A stretch of DNA of 64,000 nt from Methylobacterium terrae (GTDB taxonomy: Bacteria > Pseudomonadota > Alphaproteobacteria > Rhizobiales > Beijerinckiaceae). Under the pieces are notes generated by a model. The model was not told where the DNA came from. It saw only the letters and a list, made by a program, of their open reading frames with translations, and did not search any database. How positions within the stretch are numbered: the first letter of the stretch is position 1; each line of letters starts with the position of its first letter. The stretch covers positions 4,736,001-4,800,000 of the forward strand of contig NZ_CP029553.1 of the NCBI RefSeq assembly GCF_003173755.1. The letters run 5' to 3'. This document shows positions 43,443-51,316 of this stretch, in pieces. The position numbers and the translations under genes were made by a program.

Positions 43443-43551
43443 AGGCGTATGATCCCTTTTGGAGCAGCGCGCTTCGTCGCCTGAAACCTGTCAGAAACGC
43501 ATCTGTTTACATTGTATTATGAAAAGCTAGCCGGAGCGGGCCCCGCGGCTT

Positions 43552-43586
43552 GTCCGCCTGCGACATTTTTTGCCGCCAGGACGACA
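43552..43586 (-). promoter_or_regulatory. Candidate GbdR operator upstream of the betaine importer
   Basis: On the minus strand, TGTCGT-N8-CA and TGTCGC-N8-AA form direct half-sites exactly 21 bp apart (complements at 43581-43586 and 43560-43565). The site lies about 120-145 bp before the ATPase start. An AT-rich TACAAT (complement of 43511-43516) between the two could be a -10 element. Confidence 0.6.
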
Positions 43587-43644
43587 CCGGCGAAATTTAC
43601 CGCCGGAAACCATCGCTGCACCGCAACATTGGCGCGAGTTTCGC

Positions 43645-43680
43645 CATGTTCAGCAGCATAATGTGCACCGCCTGAACATG
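43645..43680. other. Inverted repeat in the importer-glyA intergenic region
   Basis: Perfect 9-bp arms CATGTTCAG and CTGAACATG, separated by 18 bp, lie between the two operators of the divergent importer and glyA genes. It could bind a second regulator. No protein can be assigned. Confidence 0.35.
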
Positions 43681-43738
43681 CCGTGTGCAGCGAGACTTGG
43701 GGCCCCGCCTTGGACATTAGGACGATGCCTCAGGGGCA

Positions 43739-43776
43739 GGTCGCTGGCATGCAACGGCATGTCGCTGGCGCGGCAA
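43739..43776 (+). promoter_or_regulatory. Candidate GbdR operator upstream of glyA
   Basis: Direct half-sites GGTCGC-N8-AA and TGTCGC-N8-CA with a 21-bp period; GTCGCTGGC occurs at both 43740 and 43761. The site is about 175-205 bp before the glyA start. This is the cleanest of the four copies because nine consecutive bases repeat. Confidence 0.65.
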
Positions 43777-43942
43777 TGCTCTGCCGGGAACGCCGTAACC
43801 TCGGCTCCCGGTCACACCGCTCCCGGTTACCCCAGCGGGCGAGCGAAGGTCTACGGCATCCGACGCAGACCGCGCCTTTTCCCGCTGCAACGACGCTCCG
43901 CCCGGCCCTCCCCGCGAGGCCGCCACCCGTGTGAGGATCCCC

Positions 43943-45244
43943 GTGTCCGCAGCCGCCGTCGATTCCATCCGCCCGCTCCCCTTCTTCTCCGCGTCGCTGT
44001 CCGACGTCGATCCGGAGCTCGCCGGCGCGCTGGCGCAGGAGCTCGGCCGCCAGCAGCACGAGATCGAGCTGATCGCCTCGGAGAACATCGTCTCCCGCGC
44101 CGTCCTCGAGGCTCAAGGCTCGGTGCTCACCAACAAGTACGCCGAGGGCTATCCCGGGCGCCGCTACTACGGCGGCTGCGAGTTCGTCGACATCGCCGAG
44201 ACCCTCGCCATCGAGCGCGCCAAGCGCCTGTTCGGGTGCGGCTTCGCCAACGTCCAGCCGAATTCCGGCTCGCAGGCCAACCAGGCCGTCTTCATGGCCA
44301 CCATGCAGCCCGGCGACACCTTCCTCGGCCTCGACCTCGCCGCTGGCGGCCACCTCACCCACGGCGCGCCGCCCAACGTCTCGGGCAAGTGGTTCAAGCC
44401 GGTCTCCTACACCGTGCGCCGCGACGACCAGCGCATCGACATGGAACAGGTCGAGCGCCTCGCCCACGAGCACAAGCCCAAGGTCATCATCGCGGGCGGC
44501 TCCGGCTATCCGCGCCACTGGGACTTCGCGAGGTTCCGCGAGATCGCCGACAGCGTCGGCGCGGTGTTCTTCGTCGACATGGCCCACTTCGCGGGCCTCG
44601 TGGCGGGCGGCGCGCACCCCTCGCCGTTCCCGCACGCCCACGTCGTGACGACGACGACGCACAAGACGCTGCGCGGCCCGCGCGGCGGCATGATCCTGAC
44701 CAACGACGAGGCGCTGGCCAAGAAGCTCAACTCGGCGATCTTCCCCGGGCTGCAGGGCGGTCCCCTGATGCACGTGATCGCCGGCAAGGCGGTGGCGTTC
44801 GGCGAGGCTTTGCGGCCGGAGTTCAAGCTGTACGCGCGCCAGGTGGTGGAGAACGCCCGGGCGCTCGCCGACACGATCATCGCGGGGGGCTACGACATCA
44901 CGTCGGGGGGCACCGACAACCACCTGATGCTGGTGGACCTGCGGGCGAAGGACCTGACCGGCAAGGCGGCGGAGGCCGCGCTCGGCCGGGCAGGGATCAC
45001 CTGCAACAAGAACGGGGTGCCGTTCGACCCGCAGAAGCCGACGATCACCTCGGGCATCCGTCTCGGCACGCCGGCGGCGACGTCGCGGGGGTTCGGGGTG
45101 GCCGAGTTCAAGCGGGTGGGCGAGCTGATCGTGCAGGTTCTGGACGGGCTGCACCGGGCCGGCGAGGGCGGGGATGCGGGCCTCGAGGGCGAGGTCAAGC
45201 GCGAGGTCGTCGCGCTCACCGACCGCTTCCCGATCTACGCCTGA
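43943..45244 (+). CDS. glyA: Serine hydroxymethyltransferase
   Basis: A 433-residue PLP enzyme that joins glycine and methylene-tetrahydrofolate to serine. Recognisable blocks are [56 protein letters not shown] and the PLP-lysine motif [18 protein letters not shown]. In this context it uses both products of sarcosine oxidase and supplies serine to the dehydratase, so it is the pathway-dedicated copy; a housekeeping copy probably exists elsewhere. The GTG at 43943 has AGGA 5 bp upstream; a GTG at 43931 is the alternative. Confidence 0.94.
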   Translation: MSAAAVDSIRPLPFFSASLSDVDPELAGALAQELGRQQHEIELIASENIVSRAVLEAQGSVLTNKYAEGYPGRRYYGGCEFVDIAETLAIERAKRLFGCGFANVQPNSGSQANQAVFMATMQPGDTFLGLDLAAGGHLTHGAPPNVSGKWFKPVSYTVRRDDQRIDMEQVERLAHEHKPKVIIAGGSGYPRHWDFARFREIADSVGAVFFVDMAHFAGLVAGGAHPSPFPHAHVVTTTTHKTLRGPRGGMILTNDEALAKKLNSAIFPGLQGGPLMHVIAGKAVAFGEALRPEFKLYARQVVENARALADTIIAGGYDITSGGTDNHLMLVDLRAKDLTGKAAEAALGRAGITCNKNGVPFDPQKPTITSGIRLGTPAATSRGFGVAEFKRVGELIVQVLDGLHRAGEGGDAGLEGEVKREVVALTDRFPIYA

Positions 45245-45250
45245 GGCCGG

Positions 45251-45283
45251 CGGACCCCGCCCGTTTCGCGCGGGCGGGGTCCG
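45251..45283 (+). terminator. Hairpin terminator after glyA
   Basis: A perfect 13-bp stem CGGACCCCGCCCG / CGGGCGGGGTCCG with a 7-nt loop begins 7 bp after the glyA stop. There is no T-run, as is common for GC-rich alphaproteobacteria, so efficiency is uncertain. Confidence 0.65.
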
Positions 45284-45355
45284 TGGCACTCGTCAGACGG
45301 CCCGCGAACGCTCTATCACTCAGGGTCTCGGACGGGCCGAGGCGGGGAGGCCGGT

Positions 45356-46255
45356 ATGGCGAAAGAGATCTTCGTGTCCTACGGCGTCGACGTCGACGCG
45401 GTGGCGGGCTGGCTCGGCTCCTACGGCGGCGAGGACAGCCCCTGCGACATCTCCCGCGGCGTGTTCGCCGGCAAGGTCGGGGCGCCGCGGCTGCTGCGGA
45501 TGTTTTCGCGATGGGGCATCCAGACGACCTGGTTCATCCCCGGCCACTCGATCGAGACCTTTCCCGAGGAGATGAAGGCCGTGGCGGCGGCGGGCCACGA
45601 GATCGGGATGCACGGCTACAGCCACGAGAACCCGATCGCGATGACGCCCGAGCAGGAGGAGGCGATCTTCGACAAGTGCGTCGGGCTGATCGCCGACCTC
45701 GCCGGCAGGCCGCCCCGCGGCTACGTCGCGCCCTGGTGGGAGTTCGGTCCCAAGACCAACGAGCTCCTGCAGAAGAAGGGCATCCGCTACGACCACTCGC
45801 TGATGCACGACGACCACCACCCCTACTACGTGCGGGTGGGCGAGAGCTGGACCAAGATCGACTACGCGCAGCACCCCTCGACCTGGATGCGGCCGTTCGA
45901 GCACGGCACCGAGACCCGGCTGATCGAGATCCCCGCCTCCTGGACCCTCGACGACCTGCCGCCGATGATGTTCGTCAAGGCGGCGCCCAACAGCCACGGC
46001 TTCGTCAACCCGCGCGACATCGAGGAGATGTGGCGCGACCAGTTCGACTGGGTCTACGCCAACTACGACTACGCCGTCTTCCCGATCACCATCCACCCCG
46101 ACGTCTCGGGCAAGCCGCACGTGCTGCAGATGCACGAGCGCCTGTTCCAGCACTTCAAGGCCCATGACGGCGTGCGCTTCGTGACGATGGAGACGATCGC
46201 CGAGGATTTTTCGAGGCGCTTCCCGTTCGAGGGCACGGCGCGGCCGCAATCCTGA
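45356..46255 (+). CDS. Polysaccharide deacetylase family protein, PgdA (Helicobacter type)-like
   Basis: A 299-residue metal-dependent NodB-fold deacetylase without a signal peptide. Asp12/Asp14 in SYGVDVDA and His86/His90 in HGYSH fit the metal site, and [20 protein letters not shown] is the family's third motif. This group, which includes the Helicobacter pylori peptidoglycan deacetylase homologue and cytosolic amidohydrolase-like proteins, often lacks an export signal. It begins 111 bp after glyA, past a terminator-like hairpin, and 7 bp before the next small gene, so it may lead its own operon. The substrate is unknown. Confidence 0.87.
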   Translation: MAKEIFVSYGVDVDAVAGWLGSYGGEDSPCDISRGVFAGKVGAPRLLRMFSRWGIQTTWFIPGHSIETFPEEMKAVAAAGHEIGMHGYSHENPIAMTPEQEEAIFDKCVGLIADLAGRPPRGYVAPWWEFGPKTNELLQKKGIRYDHSLMHDDHHPYYVRVGESWTKIDYAQHPSTWMRPFEHGTETRLIEIPASWTLDDLPPMMFVKAAPNSHGFVNPRDIEEMWRDQFDWVYANYDYAVFPITIHPDVSGKPHVLQMHERLFQHFKAHDGVRFVTMETIAEDFSRRFPFEGTARPQS

Positions 46256-46262
46256 GCCCCCG

Positions 46263-46556
46263 ATGTGCGGCCTGTGCGGCGCCTTCGGGGCGCCCGACCA
46301 CTGGAGCGACGGCGTCGCCCGCGGCATCCCGCCCGAGGCCGAGCGGCGGGCCCGGGCGTCCGCCGCCAACCGGGTGCTCGGCCTCTACGGGTTGCGCCTC
46401 GCCGCCTGGGGCGGCCGCTACACCCTGTCGGGGCGCACCGGGCGCAGCGCCGTGATCGACCATCTCGGCGCCCTGTGGCCGGCGGCGGAGCGCCTCGCCG
46501 GGCGCCCCTGCGACCCCCTCGACCCCGCGATCCTCGACGCCCTGGAGGCGCGGTGA
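46263..46556 (+). CDS. Small uncharacterised protein with CGLCG motif
   Basis: A 97-residue protein starting MCGLCGAFGAPDHWSDGV, with a CxxC pair at residues 2 and 5, and continuing with an Arg-rich helical region (ERRARASAANRVLGLYGLRL) and a WGGRYTLSGRTGRSAVIDHL block. I do not recognise a named family. The Cys pair at the very start suggests metal or redox binding. It sits 7 bp after the deacetylase gene and shares a GTGA overlap with the CobW gene, so the three are probably translated as a unit. Confidence 0.75.
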   Translation: MCGLCGAFGAPDHWSDGVARGIPPEAERRARASAANRVLGLYGLRLAAWGGRYTLSGRTGRSAVIDHLGALWPAAERLAGRPCDPLDPAILDALEAR

Positions 46557-47605
46557 CACTCGCCTCGGCGACCCCCGTCACCCTGCTCACCGGCTTCCTC
46601 GGCGCCGGCAAGACCGCTCTGCTCGCCCGCCTGCTGCGCTGGCCGGCCCTGCGCGACACCGCGGTCCTGATCAACGAGTTCGGCGAGGTCGGGCTCGATC
46701 ACCTCCTGGTCGAGCCGCTCGAGGGCGAGGTGGCGCTTCTGCGCGGCGGCTGCGTCTGCTGCAGCATCCGCGGCGACCTGAAGGCGGCCCTCATCGACCT
46801 GCACGACCGCCGCCGCCGCGGCCTGGTGCCGGATTTCCGCCGGGTGGTGATCGAGACCACCGGCCTCGCCGATCCCGGCCCGTCCGTCGCCACCCTGGTG
46901 GCCGACCCGGTGCTGCGCCACGCCTTCGCGATGGGCGGCATCGTCACGGTGGTCGACGCGGTGAACGGCGCCCGCACCCTCGACACCCACGAGGAGGCCG
47001 TGCGGCAGGCGGCCGCTGCCGACCGGCTGGTCCTGTCGAAGACCGACCTCGCGGCGCCGGAGGCGGTCGCGTCGTTGAGGGCGCGGCTCTCCGCCCTCAA
47101 CCCCGTCGCGCCGGTGACCGACCTGACGCTCGACGACGCGCCGGAAGCCGCGCTCCTCACCGACGACCCGACCGGGGAGGCGACGGCCCGGCGCTGGCTC
47201 TGTGTCGAGATCCCGGCCGAGATTTCGGCGGCGGCGCACGGCCCGGTCGGGGCGGTACTGATCGAGAGCGGGCCGGTGGACTGGACCCGGTTCGGGCTCT
47301 GGCTCGGCATGCTGCTCAACCGGCACGGCGCCCGGATCCTGCGTCTCAAGGGCTTGGTGGCGATCGAGGGCGCGGCGACGCCGGTGGTGATCCAGGGCGT
47401 GCAGCACCTCGTCCACCCGCCCCGCCACCTGCCCGAATGGCCCGAGGGCGCCGTCCGCACCCGCCTGGTGCTGATCGGCCACGACCTCGACGGCGCCCTG
47501 CTGCGCCGCTCCTACGGCGCCTTCACGGGCACGGAGGCGGTCACGGGCACGGCGGCCTTCGCGGGTCGTCAGGCTCTCACGGATGCCTCGGCAGTCGATC
47601 GTTAA
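46553..47605 (+). CDS. CobW/COG0523 family GTPase, putative metallochaperone
   Basis: A 350-residue G3E GTPase. The P-loop is GFLGAGKT (residues 14-21), the metal motif is GCVCC (Cys67, Cys69, Cys70), and the guanine-specificity motif is SKTD. The CobW C-terminal domain ends with LRLKGLVAIEGAATPVVIQG, VQHLVHPP, and RTRLVLIGHDLDGALL. Members insert zinc, cobalt or other metals into target proteins. The metal-dependent deacetylase two genes upstream is the obvious candidate client. The start is a GTG in a GTGA overlap. Confidence 0.92.
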   Translation: MTLASATPVTLLTGFLGAGKTALLARLLRWPALRDTAVLINEFGEVGLDHLLVEPLEGEVALLRGGCVCCSIRGDLKAALIDLHDRRRRGLVPDFRRVVIETTGLADPGPSVATLVADPVLRHAFAMGGIVTVVDAVNGARTLDTHEEAVRQAAAADRLVLSKTDLAAPEAVASLRARLSALNPVAPVTDLTLDDAPEAALLTDDPTGEATARRWLCVEIPAEISAAAHGPVGAVLIESGPVDWTRFGLWLGMLLNRHGARILRLKGLVAIEGAATPVVIQGVQHLVHPPRHLPEWPEGAVRTRLVLIGHDLDGALLRRSYGAFTGTEAVTGTAAFAGRQALTDASAVDR

Positions 47606-47655
47606 CCCTGAGGGTCCTACATCTCCGCCCTGTCCGGCAGACGGGAGGGTGAGGC

Positions 47656-48006
47656 GTGAACGCACTGGTGCCGAAGGAACTCGCCGCGAAGCTGAGCGCC
47701 CTGCCGCGCCGCCCCTGCGCGCTGGGCGAGGCCGGGCACGAGCCGCACAAGCCGGTCTTCGCCGAGATCCTCGACCGGTCCGGCCACGGCACCGGCCACT
47801 TCGTCCGCCTGCCGCAGAGCATGGTGGAGATGATCACCCGCGAGGCGCGCGGGCCCGAGCCGGTGCAAGTGCAGGGGCAGGTGCAGGGGCAGGCGCAGGG
47901 GCAAGTGCAGGGGCCGCCGCCCGAGCCCGAGGCGGTGGTCGCCGAGCCGGCGCCAAAGCCGCGCCGGAAGCCGGCGGCCAAGCGCGCGCCCCGCAAGGGC
48001 GAGTAA
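47656..48006 (+). CDS. Small protein with Gln/Val repeats and basic Ala-Pro-Lys tail
   Basis: A 116-residue protein starting at a GTG after a GGAGG-like site. Residues 1-70 are ordered-looking (LAAKLSALPRRPCALGEAGH; FAEILDRSGHGTGHFVRLPQ). A VQGQ-type repeat encoded by a GTGCAGGGGCAG-like unit follows at 47866-47910, and the end is basic (PKPRRKPAAKRAPRKGE), as in nucleic-acid-binding tails. I recognise no family. The function is unknown. Confidence 0.6.
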   Translation: MNALVPKELAAKLSALPRRPCALGEAGHEPHKPVFAEILDRSGHGTGHFVRLPQSMVEMITREARGPEPVQVQGQVQGQAQGQVQGPPPEPEAVVAEPAPKPRRKPAAKRAPRKGE

Positions 48007-48093
48007 GCCCGAGCCAGCCGGCACCCGGCCCGCCCCGGCCGGGATCGCCGCGCGGGCTTTCCTCGCGCGGGGCGGCCCGGCTACGATCGGCGC

Positions 48094-48519
48094 ATGACGA
48101 ACGCGGCCCGCACGGCGACGGCTTCTCCCGGTCCCATCATCCTGTTCGACGCCGAGTGCGTGCTGTGCTCGGCCAATGCCCGGTTCGTGCTGGAGCGGGA
48201 CCGCGCGGCGACGTTCCGCCTCGCCGCGATGCAGGGCGAGGTCGGCCGCGCCCTCTCCCTTCGCCACGGCCTGGACCCGGACGATCCGGCGAGCCTGCTC
48301 GTCGTCGAGGGCGACCGGATGCGCCGCGACAGCGACGCGATCCTCCACATCTACGAGACGCTCGGGCGTCCCTGGAGCCTCGCCCGGATCCTCCGGGTCG
48401 TGCCGGCGGCCTTGCGCGATCCCGTCTACCGGTTCGTCGCGCGCAACCGCTACCGCGTGTTCGGCCGGCGGGAGAGCTGCTGGGTCGCGCCCGACCGCTA
48501 CCGGGACCGCATCCTGTAA
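48094..48519 (+). CDS. DCC-family (DUF393) thiol-disulfide oxidoreductase-like protein
   Basis: A 141-residue protein of the DUF393 family. ILFDAECVLCSANARFVLER carries the DxxCxxC signature (Asp19, Cys22, Cys25), and the C-terminal region ILHIYETLGRPWSLARILRV, then VARNRYRVFGR, is standard. The family is predicted to be redox active, but the partners are unknown. It is followed 46 bp later by the saccharopine-dehydrogenase-like gene. A GC-rich hairpin lies just upstream (about 48048-48072). Confidence 0.9.
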   Translation: MTNAARTATASPGPIILFDAECVLCSANARFVLERDRAATFRLAAMQGEVGRALSLRHGLDPDDPASLLVVEGDRMRRDSDAILHIYETLGRPWSLARILRVVPAALRDPVYRFVARNRYRVFGRRESCWVAPDRYRDRIL

Positions 48520-48565
48520 CGGGCAGGCCTCCGAAAAACCCCCTTCCGGTCGGGAGTGCCCGTCG

Positions 48566-50266
48566 ATGAGAGTTCTGATCCTGGGCGGGTACGGCGTCTT
48601 CGGCGGCAGGCTGGTCCGGCTCCTGCGGGACGTGTCCGGCCTCGAACTCGTCATCTGCGGCCGCAGCCTCGCGCGGGCGCGGGCCTTCTGCGCCGCGCAT
48701 CGCGGGGCGGCGCGGGTCGAGCCCCTCGCCCTCGACCGGGCGGACATCGCCGGGGCGCTCGCCGCCCGCAAGCCCGACCTCGTGGTCGACGCCTCCGGTC
48801 CGTTCCAGGATTACGGGCCCGAACCGTACCCCGTGATCGAAGCCTGCATCGCCGCGGGCGTCGACTACCTCGACTTCGCCGACGGTGCCGACTTCGTGTT
48901 CGGCGTCTCCCGGTTCGACGCAGCGGCGAAGGCGGCGGGCGTCGCGGTCCTCTCGGGCGTCAGCAGCTTTCCCGTGCTGACCGCGGCCGTCCTGCGCGAG
49001 ATGGCCGCGACCATGGAGATCCGGGCCGTCGAGGGCGGCATCGCGCCCTCGCCCTATGCGGGGATCGGCCTCAACGTCATGCGGGCGGTGGTGGGCTATG
49101 CCGGCGGCCCCGTGCGTCTCCTGCGCGGCGGCCGGCCGGTCGAGGCCAGGGGCCTGACCGAGAGCCGGCGCTTCACGGTCGCGGTGCCGGGCCGCCTTCC
49201 GCTGCGCAACCTGCACTTCTCGCTCGTCGACGTGCCGGACCTGCGGGTCGTGCCCCCCGAGCACCCGTCGATGACCGACATCTGGATGGGGGCCGGGCCG
49301 GTGCCCGAAATCCTGCACCGGGTGCTCAACCTGCTCGCCAAGGCGCGGGCGCGGTTCGGGCTGCCGGCCTTCACGCCGTTCTCGCCGCTGTTCTACTGGG
49401 TGCTGAACCGGTTGCGGTTCGGCGAGCATCGCGGCGGGATGATCGTGTCGGTTCGCGGGCGGGCCGACGGGCGCGACGTCGTGCGCAGCTGGCACCTCCT
49501 GGCCGAGGGCGACGACGGCCCGCTGATCCCCTCGATGGCGATCGAGGCGCTGATCCGGAAGCGCCTGCGCGGCGAGCGGCCCGCGCCCGGCGCCCGCTCG
49601 GCGGTCCGGGCCCTCGACCTGCGCGACTACGAGGCCCTGTTCGCGCATCGCGCGATCACCTTCGGGTTCCGGGACGACACGGGCGGCGCCACGCTCTACC
49701 GCGAGGTCCTGGGGCCCGCCTTCGACGGGCTGCCCGCGCCGGTCCGCGCCCTGCACGACGGGGCGGGATCGCGCCGCTGGACCGGTTCGGCGAGCGTGCA
49801 GCGGGGAGGCGGGCTCCTCGCGCGCCTCGTCTGCGGGCTGGTCGGGTTTCCGGAGACGGGCCGCGACGTCCCCGCCACGGTCGCCTTCGCGCCGGAGCGA
49901 GGGGCTGAGCGGTGGACCCGGACCATCGGACGCAAGACCTTCGCGTCGGTCCAGGCGGCCGGGACCGGGCGGGACCGCTACCTGCTGATCGAGCGGTTCG
50001 GCCTCGCCACCTTCGCGCTCGCCCTCGTCCGCGACGGGAACCGCCTCCTCTTCGTCCCCCGGCGATGGTCGATCCTCGGGATCCCGATGCCGAGAGTCCT
50101 GATGCCCTCGGGCGAGAGCTTCGAGACGGAGCGCGACGGGCTTTTCGCCTTCGACATCACGGTCCGGGCGCCGCTCGTCGGCCCGATCGTCGCCTATCGC
50201 GGGACGCTGGCGCCCGCGGAGGTCGCGGAGCCGGTCCCCCGCGGCCGATCCGAGCGCGTGTCGTAG
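48566..50266 (+). CDS. Saccharopine-dehydrogenase-like NAD(P) protein fused to DUF4166
   Basis: A 566-residue fusion. The N-terminal 350 residues form a saccharopine-dehydrogenase-type Rossmann protein: VLILGGYGVFGGRLVRLLRD and KPDLVVDASGPFQDYG, then PVIEACIAAGVDYLDFADGA. From about residue 375 a DUF4166 domain follows (LYREVLGPAFDGLPAPVRAL; SRRWTGSASVQRGGGLLARL; GLVGFPETGRDVPATVAF). This pairing is a known domain combination of unknown function. It is co-directional with the DCC-family gene. The ATG at 48566 follows a GGGAG sequence. Confidence 0.85.
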   Translation: MRVLILGGYGVFGGRLVRLLRDVSGLELVICGRSLARARAFCAAHRGAARVEPLALDRADIAGALAARKPDLVVDASGPFQDYGPEPYPVIEACIAAGVDYLDFADGADFVFGVSRFDAAAKAAGVAVLSGVSSFPVLTAAVLREMAATMEIRAVEGGIAPSPYAGIGLNVMRAVVGYAGGPVRLLRGGRPVEARGLTESRRFTVAVPGRLPLRNLHFSLVDVPDLRVVPPEHPSMTDIWMGAGPVPEILHRVLNLLAKARARFGLPAFTPFSPLFYWVLNRLRFGEHRGGMIVSVRGRADGRDVVRSWHLLAEGDDGPLIPSMAIEALIRKRLRGERPAPGARSAVRALDLRDYEALFAHRAITFGFRDDTGGATLYREVLGPAFDGLPAPVRALHDGAGSRRWTGSASVQRGGGLLARLVCGLVGFPETGRDVPATVAFAPERGAERWTRTIGRKTFASVQAAGTGRDRYLLIERFGLATFALALVRDGNRLLFVPRRWSILGIPMPRVLMPSGESFETERDGLFAFDITVRAPLVGPIVAYRGTLAPAEVAEPVPRGRSERVS

Positions 50267-50275
50267 GCGCCCTCG

Positions 50276-51250
50276 TCAGCGCGCGCCGCGCCCGCCCTCC
50301 GGGCCGAGGCTCCAGCGCTCGAGCAGCGCCTCGGCCACGAAGGCCAGCACCGTCGCGGAGGTCCGCACCAGGCGGCTCATGGTCAGGATGCCGTGGGTCT
50401 GGTCGGAGAGGTGCAGGGCGGTGACCGGCACGCCCTCGCGCTCGAGGCGGTGGGCGTAGAGGCGCGCCTCCTCGCAGAGCGGGTCGTGGCCGCAGGTCAG
50501 CACCAGGGCCGGCGCCGTGCCGGCGAGGCTCGCGGCGCGGGCCGGCGAGGCGCGCCAGTCGGTGCGGTCGCGCGGATCGGGCGCGTAGTGGTCGACGAAG
50601 TAGCGCATCGTCGAGGCCGTCAGGGGCTGGCCCTCGGTGATGCGCTCGAACCCCTCGCTCGTCAGGCCGAGATCGACCGACGGATAGAGCAGCACCTGCA
50701 TGGCGGTCCTCGGCACGGTGCCGTCGCGGCCCATCAGCGCCAGCACCGCCGCGAGGTTGCCCCCGGCGCTGTCGCCGCCGACCGCCAGCCGCCCCGGGTC
50801 GATCCCGAGCCCCTCGGCCCGCTCGACCACGAAGGCGAGCGCCGCGGCCGCGTCCTCGACCGCCGCCGGGAAGGGATGCTCGGGCGCCAGCCGGTAATCG
50901 ACCGCGACCACGCAGGCCTTCGTCAGGTTGGCGAGCCGCCGGCAGACCCAGTCGTGCGACTCGATGTTGCCCAGCACCCAGCCGCCGCCATGCAGGTAGA
51001 GGAGGCAGGGCAGGGGCGTCCCGGGCGCCGTGCCCTCGCCGCGATAGAGCCGCAGCGGCACCGGCCCGGCCGGGGAGGGCGCGGCGAGGTCGCGGATCTC
51101 GGCGACCGGGTCCGGCGGCGGCTGCAGCGCCCGGCGCCCGGCGAGGTAGCTGCGCCGCGCCGCCTCGGGCGGCAGCGCCTCGAGGGGCTGCGCGTTGGCG
51201 GCGCGCAGGATCGCCAGCAGGGTCTGGACGTCGGGATGGAGGGCGGGCAT
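50276..51250 (-). CDS. Alpha/beta hydrolase fold-3 esterase
   Basis: A 324-residue cytoplasmic esterase of the HSL (class IV) group. HGGGW begins at residue 87, the nucleophile is Ser161 in GGDSAGG, the acid is the Asp in TCGHDPLCEEARLYAH, and the base is His in SDQTHGILTMSRLV. There is no signal peptide, unlike the esterase at 17999. It is convergent with the DUF4166 gene (10 bp between stops) and 66 bp downstream of the acyl-CoA dehydrogenase gene on the same strand. Confidence 0.9.
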   Translation of the reverse strand: MPALHPDVQTLLAILRAANAQPLEALPPEAARRSYLAGRRALQPPPDPVAEIRDLAAPSPAGPVPLRLYRGEGTAPGTPLPCLLYLHGGGWVLGNIESHDWVCRRLANLTKACVVAVDYRLAPEHPFPAAVEDAAAALAFVVERAEGLGIDPGRLAVGGDSAGGNLAAVLALMGRDGTVPRTAMQVLLYPSVDLGLTSEGFERITEGQPLTASTMRYFVDHYAPDPRDRTDWRASPARAASLAGTAPALVLTCGHDPLCEEARLYAHRLEREGVPVTALHLSDQTHGILTMSRLVRTSATVLAFVAEALLERWSLGPEGGRGAR

Positions 51251-51316
51251 GGCGGACTCGGGGGAACGGAATGTCGGAGCGGGAACCCTAGCAGGTTCCC
51301 GCCCGGACGGTCCCGC

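Noticed and set aside
43443..43942. Possible glycine riboswitch before glyA
   Set aside because: I could not find the conserved paired aptamer cores; the inverted and direct repeats there fit protein sites better.
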